Source: Ariolimax columbianus
Lineage: Eukaryota > Mollusca > Gastropoda > Stylommatophora > Arionidae
Length of the DNA: 64,000 nucleotides
Direction of reading: 5' to 3'
Assembly: GCA_036924085.1 (NCBI GenBank)
Contig: JAVGWX010000025.1
Coordinates: forward strand, 32,375,921 to 32,439,920
This document shows, in pieces, positions 1 to 11,285 of this stretch (position 1 is its first letter; the number at the start of each line of letters is the position of its first letter). The position numbers and the translations under genes are program-made. A model generated the notes under the pieces. The model had not been told where the DNA came from and did no database searches. It saw only the letters and a list, made by a program, of their open reading frames with translations.

Positions 1-1
1 C

Positions 2-175
2 ATCAAACGCCATACTGACCTAGAAAGAACGTTACAGGAGGGTTTGGTGCTTGGAAAGCGGGGCTGAAGCAGACTGATGAAAAGATGGAAACAAGACATC
101 ACGGAGGTCCTGACGATGACAACGATAGAGGCGATACTTCTGGCTAGAGATCGATTTACAGATCGGCTGTTGTGA
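2..175 (+). pseudogene. RT C-terminal fragment (copy A)
   Basis: Frame 2 reads the C-terminal tail typical of many LINE reverse transcriptases. A GKRG block is followed by MKRWKQDITE, an EA..LARDR block, and a stop at 173-175. One in-frame TGA follows GKRG, where a charged residue is usual, and the same stop is in copies B and C, so the fragment was dead before duplication. It ends just before an ATG-repeat tail, which suits a LINE 3' end. The clade is uncertain (RTE-like or another); no catalytic domain remains. Confidence 0.6.
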
Positions 176-203
176 AAGTGATTTTCTGCAAATGACATGC
201 AAC

Positions 204-252
204 ATGATGATGATGATGATGATGATGATGATAATAATGATGATAATGATGA
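204..252 (+). repeat. (ATG)n microsatellite tail
   Basis: ATG repeats, partly interrupted to ATA and AAT, directly follow the stop of the RT fragment. The position suggests the 3' tail of that LINE. Repeat number differs between copies: longest here, shorter at 21103-21131 and 49040-49075. The short ORF over it (poly-Met) is an artefact. Confidence 0.75.
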
Positions 253-274
253 AAGTGAGCGATGATTTTCTGTG

Positions 275-405
275 CGGTCCACACCGATCAGCACATTTGC
301 ATTCCGTTCTCTGGACAACATTCTGCTACTTAAGCCATATCAGGGCTTGCTGGTTCAAGATTGAGAACGAACGACCGTAAGCCAGCAAGCCATATTATAA
401 AAAAA
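275..405 (+). repeat. Short dispersed repeat (copy A)
   Basis: The stretch around GCATTCCGTTCTCTGGAC, followed by a CTGCTACTTA motif and a CAGGG core, recurs at 21880-22020 and 49095-49240. It recurs in opposite orientation at 40840-40960 and 63835-63960, where similarity extends about 100 bp with substitutions. It therefore exists at two kinds of locus on both strands. It may be a SINE part or a LINE 3' end; I cannot name the family. Confidence 0.55.
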
Positions 406-1039
406 ACAGAATGCGATACTGGAGAAAACACTAAAAAGCTATCTTTCTTTTTTTTTGCCTCGTTTACCTTGGTTCCTAAGAGGCAGTATATTGTTCTGTG
501 TTTTGCACTTTACAGCCTGGTTAAACCATATTCAGCAAGAAATGTAATAGGTGTACGACCCTGTCAGATCAGGAATCTGAACACAGACATGTTTTGTTTG
601 TGAGCCATCGAAACTTTGCAACCACGTATGAACACTTCTATAAAAGCTTAACACATGCAATTCCAAATTCATATCTTTTCTATCGTTATCGCTGCTTGTT
701 TCAAATCTATCAATAACATGACCTCCCATAGTGTATCCGGGGTCCCTTACTGAGAATTGTAGAATATAACCGCCACAGAATACTGTCACAGTAGGTCAAG
801 GGCAAACAATCTTAAGGTGAGCGATGTATGTATTTCTCCTGAGTGGCCAAAACATTAATTGCATGTTGAAAGCGAGGACTAAGAGTTGTCCATGGATGTG
901 GCAATCTCAAAATGTACAAATTATCGCTACCCTACTGCAAATAACTAGGAAAAGTATTTCCTAAAAGCTGTTTATGGTATGTCAAATACAATGCTGGACC
1001 CTTGCTTCAACAAAAAGAGATGAGTAATTATGATGTAAC
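406..1039. other. Unassigned sequence in copy A
   Basis: AT-rich, no convincing ORF. It is conserved in copies B (22021-22633) and C (49241-49859). Short ORFs here break at different points in the three copies and are not supported. I see no motif. Confidence 0.5.
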
Positions 1040-1369
1040 TTTACTTAACGTCTTTATACTGGTTTAGAAGACTATGCATAGTCTGTACGCAACCAGTTTC
1101 ATTTACATTTCCTTGCTCAATAAACTATGCGCATCCAATGTATTCTTAAATGCATCAACTGCCTCTGCTTCCATCACTTCCTGTGGAAATGCATTCCAAG
1201 CATTCACCCCTATCTGACTAAAGAAATATTTCCAAATATCCAATCTTGACCTTTCTTTATTTAATTTGAAGCTATGCCTTTTTTGTTCTGATTTGATTAA
1301 TTGAACTCCATGCATGTATTGAAAGGCGTGACTAAAGAGAGTTGTGCATGAGGATAGCAACCTCATCAT
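1040..1369 (-). pseudogene. CR1-like LINE 3' end (copy A)
   Basis: The minus strand encodes the C-terminal segment found after the RT domain of CR1/L2-type LINEs. A basic block (LNKERSRLDI) precedes a YFFSQ..VNAWNAFPQEV motif and the AFKNTLDAH block, then a stop. The 3' UTR follows with GCATAGTCTTCTAAACCAG and a short TTAAG-type tail (near 1043). Only about 88 residues remain of an ORF2 that normally exceeds 900. Counterparts lie at 22634-22965 and 49860-50191. Confidence 0.7.
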
Positions 1370-1504
1370 GCAAGTAAACTGTTACATAAACTCCAACTGC
1401 AGGATCATGCAAAGCTTTTTTGCTGAAGTCATGTTGATGGAGGTTGAATGTACTTGTACTGATGTGCTTCGGCTGGCGCGAAAAATATCAAGAAAAGAGA
1501 TCTT

Positions 1505-1700
1505 CCTTGTCCGTCTGCAGACCTCGAATTAAATTACTCTAACGAAGGCAGCAGTTGACTTGAGGGTCTGAGCACTTCTGTACAGCTACTCGTGGAATGA
1601 CACTGGTTGTTGACAAATGCTACTTTTTGTCGGTAAACGATGGACAGGGCTGCAAAATGTGTTCTGATGTCATGGGGGATGTGCCGAGAAGATAGATGGC
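1505..1700 (-). pseudogene. I/Nimb-like LINE C-terminal tail
   Basis: In broken minus frames the sequence reads the C-terminal Cys/His region of RNase H-bearing LINEs. An SEHILQPCPSFTDK stretch is followed by a WQ-like segment and a truncated end. It resembles the better-preserved tails at 20351-20782 and 48428-48835. It is a 5'-truncated relic with frameshifts, also at 23095-23300 and 50325-50530. Confidence 0.5.
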
Positions 1701-2187
1701 CAGCTAGAGTCGTTGCCTTGTGTTTTAATTCAAGTCAGGTAATCCTCATTCTTAACCATTGTCTTTCGTGTTGATCGTCCACGGCAACGGTTGATGAGTC
1801 TCGGGCAGCGTGGAGGAAAACGGAGTATAATCGAAATGTCTCAGCGAGGTGTTCCGCGGGAGACTCCATTAGTGGTGAGGTCTTGTATTTCGTATAGTGT
1901 AAAGTGCAGAATCTGCAACAAAAGAAATAGTATTTGTAAGATTATGTGTTTAAATTAATCTTAGTCTTAGTAGACCTGTAATTCTACAAGGGAAGATGAC
2001 CCTGTGGAGGTCCCAGCTGTGGTGTGAGCTGGATAAAGGAGGGATGAGGATTTCCTGCTTAGCGTGTTAGGCTCGAGCAGCTTATTACTCCGTTGTGTTA
2101 AGACAAGTGCCAAGAAGTTTGGTTAATAGATCAGGGAGTCCATCTTAATGGAATTCCCTAGTAGTGGATCCAACGGGAAGCTTCGAC
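1701..2187. other. Unassigned sequence in copy A
   Basis: No ORF or motif that I can support. It is conserved at high identity in copies B (23301-23737) and C (50531-51004). Confidence 0.5.
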
Positions 2188-2460
2188 TGGTTCATTTCTT
2201 CTTCTCCTTTTTCGTTCGTCTTCTGACATCAACTTTAATGACTCTAACGAAGTCATCAGTCGACTCAAGGCTCTCTACGCTTCCGTACAGCGTCTCGTGG
2301 AAGGACACTAGCTGTTGCCAAATGCTACTTCTTTTGTCGGTATACTGTGGACATGAGTGAAAAATATGTTCTGCCTTTATTTTGCACTGTACGTTGCCCT
2401 GATGAATGCTTTAGTCTCATTGTATGTAATTTCTGTATCTAACGTAGGTTAGGTTCTTGA
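2188..2460 (-). pseudogene. I/Nimb-like LINE tail with internal deletion
   Basis: The minus strand reads the end of an RNase H-type LINE ORF2: a HETLYGSVESLES block, an FVRVI.VDV block, then Arg/Lys-rich codons made by GAA/AAG repeats at the 3' terminus (about 2188-2215). The Cys-containing middle seen in copy B (24283-24420) is absent here and in copy C. It is a shared deletion of roughly 110 bp, supporting a closer A-C relationship. Confidence 0.6.
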
Positions 2461-4008
2461 TTTTGTTCCATAGCGGTATTTTAACCATTCCTATCTATTT
2501 TGTATACTCCACAGGCGATAAGAGAGAGACTGGAACATGAGGGAACTACGTTTTGAACTCTCCCAGTTTTACTACTATAATCGCTCAGCAATTTATATAA
2601 TGTACAGACCGACACTGTGCATTAATGTCTGAAATAGTATCTTGCTATCCACATGTTAAAAAACTGACCCTAGGCATTACAGTTCTAACTAGTATCTTAC
2701 TATCCATATTTTAACAAACTCACCCTAGGCATTACAGTCCTAGCTAGTATCTTACTATGCTACATCAAGTTTTAATGTCCTATATATAGTATCTTACTAT
2801 CCACAGAATATCATTCCACCATTAAATGTTGATGTCCTACACAGTATCTACCTAAGCACATGGTAACAGTCTTTTATATAATACCTTACTATATGAATAT
2901 GACCATACAGACAATAAACGGTATTGTCCTACAAAGTATCGCACTATCCCCATTAAACATAAGTTCACTGACTCGAAACTTTACAGTCCTACATTGTAAT
3001 TTGCTATCTATATATTAACAGACCAATACCAAGTTTTATTGTTCTTCAAAGTATTATACAATCCCAATGGCATCAGACTGACAGAGAGCTTTAATGTCTT
3101 ACACAGGATCTTACAATCCACATATTAACAAACCAACTCTAGATTGAATGCACTGCACAGTATCCACTATCCAGATGTTAGACTTACCCAACACATTGAT
3201 GTCCTACATAGTTCCTTACTGCCACCATGTTAACAGGCCAACACAGAGTTTGAATGTCTTACAGAGTATCTTACTATCCACATGTCAATAGGCCAGGACA
3301 GAGCTTTAATGTGCTACAGAGTATCTTACTATCCACATGTTAACAGGCCAACACAGAGCTTGAATCTCCTACAGAGTATCTTACTAACCCAATGTTAACA
3401 GGCCAACACAGAGCTTGAATGTCCTACAGAATATCTAACTATCCACATGTCAACAGGCCAAGACAGAGCTTGAATGTCCTACAGAGTATCTTACTATCCA
3501 GATGTTAGCAAGCCAACATAGAGCTTGAATGTCCTACAAAGTATCTTACTATCCCCATGTCAACAAGCAAACACAGAGCTTGAATGTCCTACAGAGTATC
3601 TTACTATCCACATGTCAACAGGCCAACACAGAGCTTTAATGTCCTACATAGTATTTTACTATCCACATGTCAACAGGCAGACACATAGCTTGAATGTCCT
3701 ACAGAGTATCTTACTATCCACATGACAGCGTACTTCGAAGAAGATATCTTACTGTACCTATGTCATCAGCCCGACTCTGAGCTTTGCTATCCTACATGAT
3801 ATTGTACTATCCACATGTTTTAATGTCATTCATAGCATTTTACAGTCTCCCTGTCAACAGACCAACACCAAGCTGTAATGTCCTAATATAAAATCTTTCT
3901 TTCTAAATGTAAGTAGACCTAATATCAAGTTGTAATGTACTACATAGAATCTTACTATCTAAATTTTAACAGACCAATGCTATTCGCTAATATCCTACAT
4001 ATTATCTT

Positions 4009-4278
4009 ACTGTCACCATGAGGATGGTGTGGCCTAGTGGTTAAGGTGGCACGGCTCAAAACCCAAAGGTGCTGGGTTCAAACCCCATAACAGCGTCGTT
4101 ACCCCGGTAAAGAGAAACCTTAGAAAATGCAAGAGGACGCAGACCATTACAAAAAATGCATGCTGAAGTTGGATGCACTTGGCCGACAGGCGCAAAATAA
4201 AAACCACAGTACAATGTACACCACCTTGGGGATTAGAGAAATAAGGCGAACTAAAAAAAAAAAAAAAACTGTCACCAT
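4009..4278 (+). mobile_element. tRNA-derived SINE with target-site duplication (A)
   Basis: A 248-bp body (4020-4267) carries a perfect Pol III A box, TGGCCTAGTGG (4030-4040), and a B box, GGTTCAAACCC (4075-4085). The spacing suits a tRNA-like promoter, with a tRNA-unrelated body and an A-rich tail after it. It sits inside a satellite monomer and is flanked by ACTGTCACCAT on both sides (4009-4019 and 4268-4278). The same insertion with the same duplication is in copies B and C, so it predates the segmental duplication. The head does not fold as an intact tRNA. Confidence 0.92.
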
Positions 4279-6424
4279 ATCAACATAATTACACTAAGCT
4301 TCAGTGTCCTATATATTATCTTAATGTCCTCATATAACCAACCGATTCTTTAGATTTAATGCGATACATAGCATCTTACTGTCTACATATTAGCATACTA
4401 TCTGAGTATCCCAACAGTAACATACACGAACAGTCACCTAACTTTACTGTCCTGCATAGCATTTTACAATCCCCATGTTAACAAACCTACCTAAAAGCAT
4501 TAGTGTGCTACATAATATCTTACTGACCCCACTTTAACAGATCTAAACTGAGCTTGACGGTCCTATAAAGTATCTCACTGACGCCACTTTAATAGACCAA
4601 ATCTGATTTTTAATCTCCTACATAGTATCTTAGTATCAGCATGACAAAAGATGAAGGCTAACACTGAGCTTTAAGGTCCTAGGTAGTATCTTACTGTCTG
4701 TATATTAAAAGATGGACACCAAGATAATTGTCCTGTAAAGTATCATACTATCCCTATCTTAGCAGGCCGACAACAAGCTGTAATGTCCTACATAGTACAT
4801 TACTAATTTGCATGATAATAGCCAAAAACCGAGCTATTGGAATAGATGACGTACATAGTATCTAACTATACAACTGTTAGCAGAAAGACACTGAGTTTTA
4901 TTGTCCTATGTAGCATTAAACTGTTTGCATGTTTACAAACCATTCCCATTTGTTAATGTCCTACATGTAATCTTACTGTCCAGAAGTTAACAAACTAACA
5001 CAAAGCTTAAATGACCTACTTTTTATCTTTCTGTACAAGGATAGCTGTCTGACACAAATCTTTAATGTCCTACCTATTGTTTTACTATCCACACGTTATA
5101 ACAGAATGAAAGCAAGCTTCACTTTTCTACATAACATCAAACTATCCACTTTATAACACACAGACAGTGAACTGTCATGTCCTACTTATTTTCTTAATAT
5201 CCACATGTTAATATACATCAACTGACAAATAATGTTGTATATATTTTCTCACTATCCACATGAAAACAGACCAACCTCATTAACAGGTGTCCTACATAGT
5301 ATATTTTTTTCCCCCAGGTAAACAGACCAAAACTGAGTAGTTATGTCCTACATAGTATCTTACTCTCCGCTTGTTAACAGACCAACACTGATCTGTAATG
5401 TCCTTTATAGTATCTTACTATCCCCAGGTCAAAATACCAACACAGAGCAGTAATGTCCTACATAGTATCTTACTATCCGCGTGTTAACAGAATGACAGCT
5501 AGCATTACTTTACCTCATAGTATTGTACTATTCACTTGTTAGCATACGAACAGTGAGCTTTCATGTCCTACATATTTTCTTAATATTCAAATGTTAACGC
5601 ATAACAGCCGAGATGTAAAGTTGTATATATTATATTTCCCCTTGATAAAACATCAACACTGAGCTGTAATGTCATACATAATATCTTACTAATAATCATA
5701 TTTACAGACCAACACAGAGAACACGTGTCCTACACAATGTCTTACAGTTCACATGTATTAACAGACCAACACTGAGAACACGTGTCCTACACAATATCTT
5801 ACAGTTCACATGTATTAACAGACCAACACTGAGAACACGTGTCCTACACAATATCTTACAGTTCACATGTATTAACAGACAAACACTGAGCTTTTCTGTT
5901 CTATTAAGTGTGTTACCTTCCATTTGTTAACAAATAGAAACCAATAATACATTTCCTAAACAGCATCCTGCTGTCCCCAAGTCAATAGGCCAACAATGAG
6001 CTGTGATGTTCTAAAGAAATATTTACTATCAATACATTAACAAACCCACACTGAGCCTTATCGCCAAAATAAAAGTATCTTCCTTTCCCCCCAAAAAAGG
6101 ATTGCAATAGACTTAATTATTTTATCTGACTATCACAGTGCAAACAGAATGACACCGTGGTTCAATGTCCTTTATATTATCTTGATATTCACAGGACAAA
6201 AGAAGTAGGCGGACAACAAACTCTACTGTCCCACATAGTATCTTACTTTCCACCTCTCAACAAACTGACCATGTCCGTTAATGTTGTACATATTATACTA
6301 CTAATCACATGTTAATAGATCCACACTTTGCTTCAATGCCCTACATTTTATTTTTGAATCCCCATGCCAGAAGAACACTTAGCTTTACTGTTATACATAC
6401 TATCTTACCATCCAAATGTCGACA

Positions 6425-6865
6425 GACCAGCACCAAGATTTGATACCCTTCATATTATTTTACCATCCACATGTTAACAGACCGGCAACAAGATTTGATA
6501 CCCTTCATATTATTTTACCATCCACATGTTAACAGACCAGCACCGCGATTTGATACCCTATATATTATCTTACCACCCACATGTTAACAGACCAGCGCCA
6601 AGATTTGCTACCCTAAATATTATCTTACCATTCACATGTTAACAGACCAGCACCAAGATTTGATACCCTTCATATTATTTTACCATCCACATGTTAACAG
6701 ACCGGCAACAAGATTTGATACCCTTCATATTATTTTACCATCCACATGTTAACAGACCAGCACCGCGATTTGATACCCTATATATTATCTTACCACCCAC
6801 ATGTTAACAGACCAGCGCCAAGATTTGCTACCCTAAATATTATCTTACCATTCACATGTTAATAG
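6425..6865. repeat. 220-bp local duplication in satellite
   Basis: A block of four 55-bp monomers, marked by variants CGGCAACAAG, CACCGCGATT and GCGCCAAGAT, occurs twice in succession with near-identity. Copy C has partial and different repetition of the same variants (55460-55760). Copy B has only simple monomers (28455-28630). This is recent unequal exchange in 4x55-bp steps. Confidence 0.85.
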
Positions 6866-7144
6866 ACCAGAACCGAGATTTGATACCCTACATATTATCT
6901 TACCCTCCAAATGTTAACAGACCAGCACCAAGATTTGATACCCTAAATATTATCTTACAATCCATTTGATAACTGACCAATACTAGAATTGAATACCTTA
7001 CATATTACCTTACTATCCACATGGCAACATATGTAGATCGCAATGTAATTTTACAGTCTTACGTAGTACCTACAATCCATAAATTAACAGACCAACACCA
7101 AAATGTGTGTTCTACATAGCCGTTTACTTTCACTGTGTTTTAGT

Positions 7145-7312
7145 GAAATGAGATACCAAAGGATGCAGAGCTGAGGCAAAAGCTATGGTGCAGCCACTAT
7201 ATCCTGGTAAAGATTATGGGCTGCATCATGATTACTGGCTTGCAGATATAACATGACCAAAGGATCCTGAATGCAAAGAGGAATAAAGAATGTTTGCACG
7301 CTAAAGGACTAA
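7145..7312. other. Non-satellite interruption of array
   Basis: About 165 bp without the 55-bp period interrupts the array and is conserved at 28795-28975 and 56010-56195. No terminal repeats, target-site duplication or coding potential are evident. It might be an old insertion or a highly diverged segment. Confidence 0.6.
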
Positions 7313-7567
7313 AATTGAGTTTTAATGTCCTACATATTATCTCTTTATCTACATATTAACAGATAGACACTAAGATTTAATGGTGTACATATTATCTTAC
7401 TATCCACATGTTAGGAGTCAGATACTGAGCTTAAATTTCTTACATAAGGTCTTCCTATTTACAAATCAACAGATGCAAACCAACTTGGAGATTTACTGTC
7501 TTGAAATTATCTTACTATCCACATGTTAGTAGACTAACACTCAGTTTTAATGTCCTACATAGTATCT

Positions 7568-7860
7568 CACTATCAACATATTAGCAGATTGACACCAAGC
7601 TTTAATCTTCTATATGATATTTTACTATTCACATGTTAGCATACCAACCGCAAGCTTGTTAGCAGTCTAACGCAGAGCTTTGATGTCCTACATAGTATCT
7701 CACTATCAACATATTAGCAGATTGACACATACTTTAATCTTCTACATGATATTTTACTATTCACATGTTAGCACACCAACCGCAAGCTTGTTAGCAGTCT
7801 AACGTAGAGCTTTGATGTCCTACATAGTTTCTCACTATCAACATATTAACAGTCTGACAC
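7568..7860. repeat. 133-bp higher-order repeat (2 units)
   Basis: A compound unit made of diverged satellite monomers plus an extra CCGCAAGCTTGTTAGCAG segment repeats with starts at 7571, 7704 and 7836. Copy B has one more unit (29226, 29359, 29492, 29625) and copy C has two (56447, 56580, 56714). Copy number has thus changed since the duplication. Confidence 0.85.
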
Positions 7861-7965
7861 CAAGCTTTAATCTTCTACACAGTATCTTGCTATCCATATG
7901 TTAACACACACACACAGCAATAGTTACGTTCTTACATATAATCTTACTACCCACATGTTAAACAC

Positions 7966-8719
7966 AATAGCATTATCAACTCTCAAACACTTCGACGGTT
8001 TGCAAAGACTGGCCTTTTCAAACAAGCTTAACGCCTACTGTGTATGTATTTGCTTAATGGATGAATCAACAACAACAGATCCAATCGAAGGTGTTTTGCA
8101 ATCAATTCTAGAGCTGCATTTATAGTGCCAGTAGGAACAGTACGTAATAAGTAGTTTTGGAAATGTATGTTTAAAATAATAAGATATGTATTACTACCAT
8201 GCTTTCAATTTGGTGTATTTTAATAGTGTCAGTATTCGAATATATCATAAATAAACAGAGTGACAGCAAAGAGCAATTTTATCAATACATGGGCTTTAGT
8301 AATGTGTACTTTAATATCTGTTTGTTTACATTTGTTAATATGGCACCTTATGCGTCTTGTGAAATAAAGAAATAAACAAGAAACAAACACACACTGGAAT
8401 AAGGTTCAATTTAATGTTTACGTATTTCTTATGCCACATTATGAATATTATGTCTACATATATTCAGCCAGCAGTAAACATGCAAGATACAATATGGCTA
8501 GTTTTATTAAAATGATGGTAATGGATGTCCTGTTCTAAAAAATGTACAGTTTAAAATTTGGATATGTACAATGAGACTAACAATCTATAGATGGTATGTT
8601 AGAGAAATTTATAACATAACAGTCTACATACATTTGCTTTTACATATCCAAGCTTGAACAATTTAAAAGTAGCACACACGGAATATAAGCACGCTTAACC
8701 ATAAACAACTTTCAGCACA
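7966..8719. other. Unassigned flank in copy A
   Basis: AT-rich non-satellite sequence, highly similar to 29755-30510 and 56845-57600. The ORF at 7898-8125 overlaps the satellite end and is not convincing. Copy A identity ends at 8719 after the AGCACA shared with B and C. Confidence 0.6.
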
Positions 8720-9185
8720 AGACATACGGATGTGAAACGTGGACTCCCACACAAACACTTAAGAAAAGGATTGCATCTTTTGAACTAAAGGGCTACAGAA
8801 AAGTGTTCAAAATACAATGGATAGCAAAAAGGAAAAATGCAGATATCCTTAACTTAACTTAACGTCCTTAAACTGGTTTAGAAGACTCTGCAGAATCTGA
8901 ATACATACAGTTTCATTTCATCACCTCGCTCTAAAAGCTATGCGCATCCAATTTATTCTTAAATGAATTAACTGTCCTTCCCTCCACTACCTCCCCTGGC
9001 AATGTATTCCAAGCATTCACCACTCTCTAATTTTAAAGATATTTCCTAATATCGACTCTGGACCTCTCTTTAGTTAATGTGTAATTAATTATGCCCTCTT
9101 GTTCTAGTTGGTGGCTGTATTTTTTTTAAAAACTTGCTATAGTCTAATTTATCCATTCCTCTGATCATCTTATAAACCAATTTTC
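8720..9185. pseudogene. LINE fragments joined to copy A end
   Basis: Plus strand 8720-8865 reads an RT C-terminal motif, YGCETWT followed by L.KRIASFELK and KIQWI, matching 19565-19670 and 47215-47340. The minus strand 8866-9185 carries a CR1-like 3' end with a TTAAG-type tail (complement near 8845-8860) and the conserved VNAFK-like region. Similarity to 47345-47665 stops near 9180. This is unit-start sequence fused to the truncated copy A, so it marks a rearrangement junction. Confidence 0.7.
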
Positions 9186-9600
9186 CTCTTAGCCATCACC
9201 CTAGTTTGGATTTACCTCCAACTAGTTGTTATTGGACGATTAATTCAGAATTCCTCTCACTCTAAATGTCGCAGTAGCAGAACGTGACGACTTCTGACTG
9301 CCACTAACCCCCCACTACCTAAATCGGAACCCAGAGTGGTCAGCTCATAACCCCCACCTGTACCAGACACATTCTTTCCCTAACCCCTTTTTTCCTTTGT
9401 CGACTTAGTGTCGAGATAGTGATTGACCTTGGCACACATTCAGGTAACCGTTGTTCCCAGAGTCGCCGACCCCATCACTCCTGCCCTTAACGCCCATGCT
9501 CCAGCTAGAACTGTTACACATGTGAAGAATTCTTTGAGGGAGATGACTCTTGAGGGTTCCTTGTAAGGGATGTTATGTAGGAGTCAACTGGGAGAGATGA
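9186..9600. other. Unassigned sequence
   Basis: No ORF, repeat or motif I can support, apart from C-rich runs. It has no counterpart elsewhere in the window that I noticed. Confidence 0.5.
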
Positions 9601-9604
9601 CTTT

Positions 9605-10800
9605 TAGAGGAAGGGCTCTTTGAGAGAAATGACATGTTCACAGAGGTAGAGAGAGAGAGATGACATGTGGGGGTTCACAAAGAGAGAGATGACATGTGGG
9701 GGCTCACAGAGAGAGAGAGATGACATGTGGTGGTTCACATATAGAGAGATGACATGTGGGGGTTCACAGAGAGAGATGACATGTGTGGGTTCACAGAGAG
9801 AGAGAGAGATGACATGTGGTGGTTCATAGAGAGAGAGAGAGAGATGACATGTGGTGGTTCACATATAGAGAAATGACATGTGGGGGTTCACAGAGAGAGA
9901 GATGACATGTGGGGGTTCACAGAGAGAGATGACATGTGGGGGTTCACAGAGAGAGAGATGACATGTGGTGGCTCACAGAGAGAGAGAAATGACATATGGG
10001 GGCTTACAGAGGGAGATGACATGTGGTGGTTCAGAGAGAGAGATAGGACATGTGGTGGTTCAGAGAGAGATATGACATGACATGTGGGGAGTTCACAGAG
10101 AGAGAGAGAGATGACATGTGGTGGTTCATAGAGAGAGAGAGAGAGATGACATGTGGTGGTTCACATATAGAGAAATGACATGTGGGGGTTCACAGAGAGA
10201 GAGATGACATGTGGGGGTTCACAGAGAGAGATGACATGTGGGGGTTCACAGAGAGAGATGACATGTGTGGGTTCACAGAGAGAGAGAGAGATGACATGTG
10301 GTGGTTCATAGAGAGAGAGAGAGATGACATGTGGTGGTTCACATATAGAGAAATGACATGTGGGGGTTCACAGAGAGAGAGATGACATGTGGGGGTTCAC
10401 AGAGAGAGATGACATGTGGGGGTTCACAGAGAGAGAGATGACATGTGGTGGCTCACAGAGAGAGAGAAATGACATATGGGGGCTTACAGAGGGAGATGAC
10501 ATGTGGTGGTTCAGAGAGAGAGATAGGACATGTGGTGGTTCAGAGAGAGATATGACATGACATGTGGGGAGTTCACAGAGAGAGAGAGAGTGATGGCATG
10601 TGGTTCACATGGAGAGAGAGACATGTGGGGGGTTCACAGAGAGAGAGATGACATGTGGGGGTTTACAGAGGAAGATGACATGTGGTGGTTCAGAGAGAGA
10701 GAGAGAGATAACATGTGGCGGTTCACAGAGAAAGAGAGAGATGACATGTGGGGGTTCAATAAGAGAAATGACATGTGGGGGTTAACTAAAGGGGAGCGGC
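9605..10800. repeat. GA-rich minisatellite, 25-31 bp units
   Basis: Units of variable GAGA length followed by GATGACATGTGGGGGTTCAC are tandemly repeated. Variation lies mostly in the number of GA dinucleotides and in GGGGG versus GTGGT. A block of about 280 bp is duplicated with apparent identity (about 9830-10110 and 10310-10590, offset 480). ORFs through it encode MTCGG/DDMWGFTER-like repeats only because the array is repetitive; they are not genes. Confidence 0.95.
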
Positions 10801-10874
10801 GATTGTGGGGAATGGGAAGAGTTTCATTAAGAGAAATGACATTTGTAAGGTTTTTTTTTTTGTTGGTATGGCTC

Positions 10875-11285
10875 AGATAATAGTACCATGTGTATGTTTG
10901 ACATCTACCACCAACCTGGCACACATACCATGTCTATGTTTGACATCTACCACTAACCTGCATACATACCATGTCTATGTTAGACATCTACCACCAACCT
11001 GGCACACATACCATGTCTATGTTTGACATCTACCACCAACCTGGCACACATATCATGTCTATGTTTGACATCTACCACTAACCTGCATACATACCATGTC
11101 TATGTTTGACATCTACCACCAACCTGGCACACATATCATGTCTATGTTTGACATCTACCACTAACCTGCATACATACCATGTCTATGTTAGACATCTACC
11201 ACCAACCTGGCACACATACCATGTCTATGTTTGACATCTACCACCAACCTGCATACATACCATGTCTATGTTTGATTGTGTTGTT
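10875..11285. repeat. 41/42-bp minisatellite
   Basis: Units of CCATGTCTATGTTTGACATC plus TACCACCAACCTGGCACACATA (42 bp) alternate with a 41-bp version ending in TGCATACATA. About ten units are present. Open frames here (10805-11026 and 11179-11424) are repeat artefacts. Confidence 0.93.

Larger units (their letters stand above)
2640..7965. repeat. 55-bp satellite array, copy A
   Basis: Tandem monomers of about 55 bp carry variants of CACATGTTAACAGACCA, then GAGCTTTAATGTCCTACAT, then AGTATCTTACTATC. The period is directly countable as 55 bp in the well-conserved block 6410-6960. Monomers vary widely elsewhere. Excluding the SINE and a 165-bp interruption, about 4.9 kb remains, or roughly 90 monomers by length. 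Similar arrays are in copies B and C. Short ORFs over it are artefacts. Confidence 0.95.
1..8719 (+). repeat. Segmental duplication copy A (truncated)
   Basis: Position 1 aligns base for base with 20900 (copy B) and 48838 (copy C). The three copies stay collinear through LINE tails, 55-bp satellite, SINE and flank until 8719. There copy A jumps to sequence that in B and C lies near the left end of the unit (19565 and 47215). By eye A resembles C more than B: both lack two segments present in B (21144-21879 and 23738-24065). The copy enters from outside the window, so its left end is unseen. Confidence 0.93.

Noticed and set aside
1340..1385. Hairpin around GCATGAGG...CCTCATCATGC as a regulatory element
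   Set aside because: Imperfect arms, inside LINE debris, no associated gene; likely chance.
4020..4092. Functional tRNA gene
   Set aside because: A and B boxes are perfect but the arms do not pair into a cloverleaf, and the unit has a SINE body, A-rich tail and target-site duplication.
5702..5923. Cys-rich 73-residue minus ORF (also 27686-27964 and 54689-54910)
   Set aside because: Encoded by tandem satellite monomers; its length just follows monomer number.
2640..7965. CRISPR-like array
   Set aside because: The whole 55-bp monomer is repeated, with no unique spacers between constant repeats, no cas genes, and the DNA is eukaryotic.
9880..10880. Long ORFs encoding DDMWGFTER/MTCGG repeats
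   Set aside because: They follow the minisatellite period on several frames and strands; no start context, no domain.
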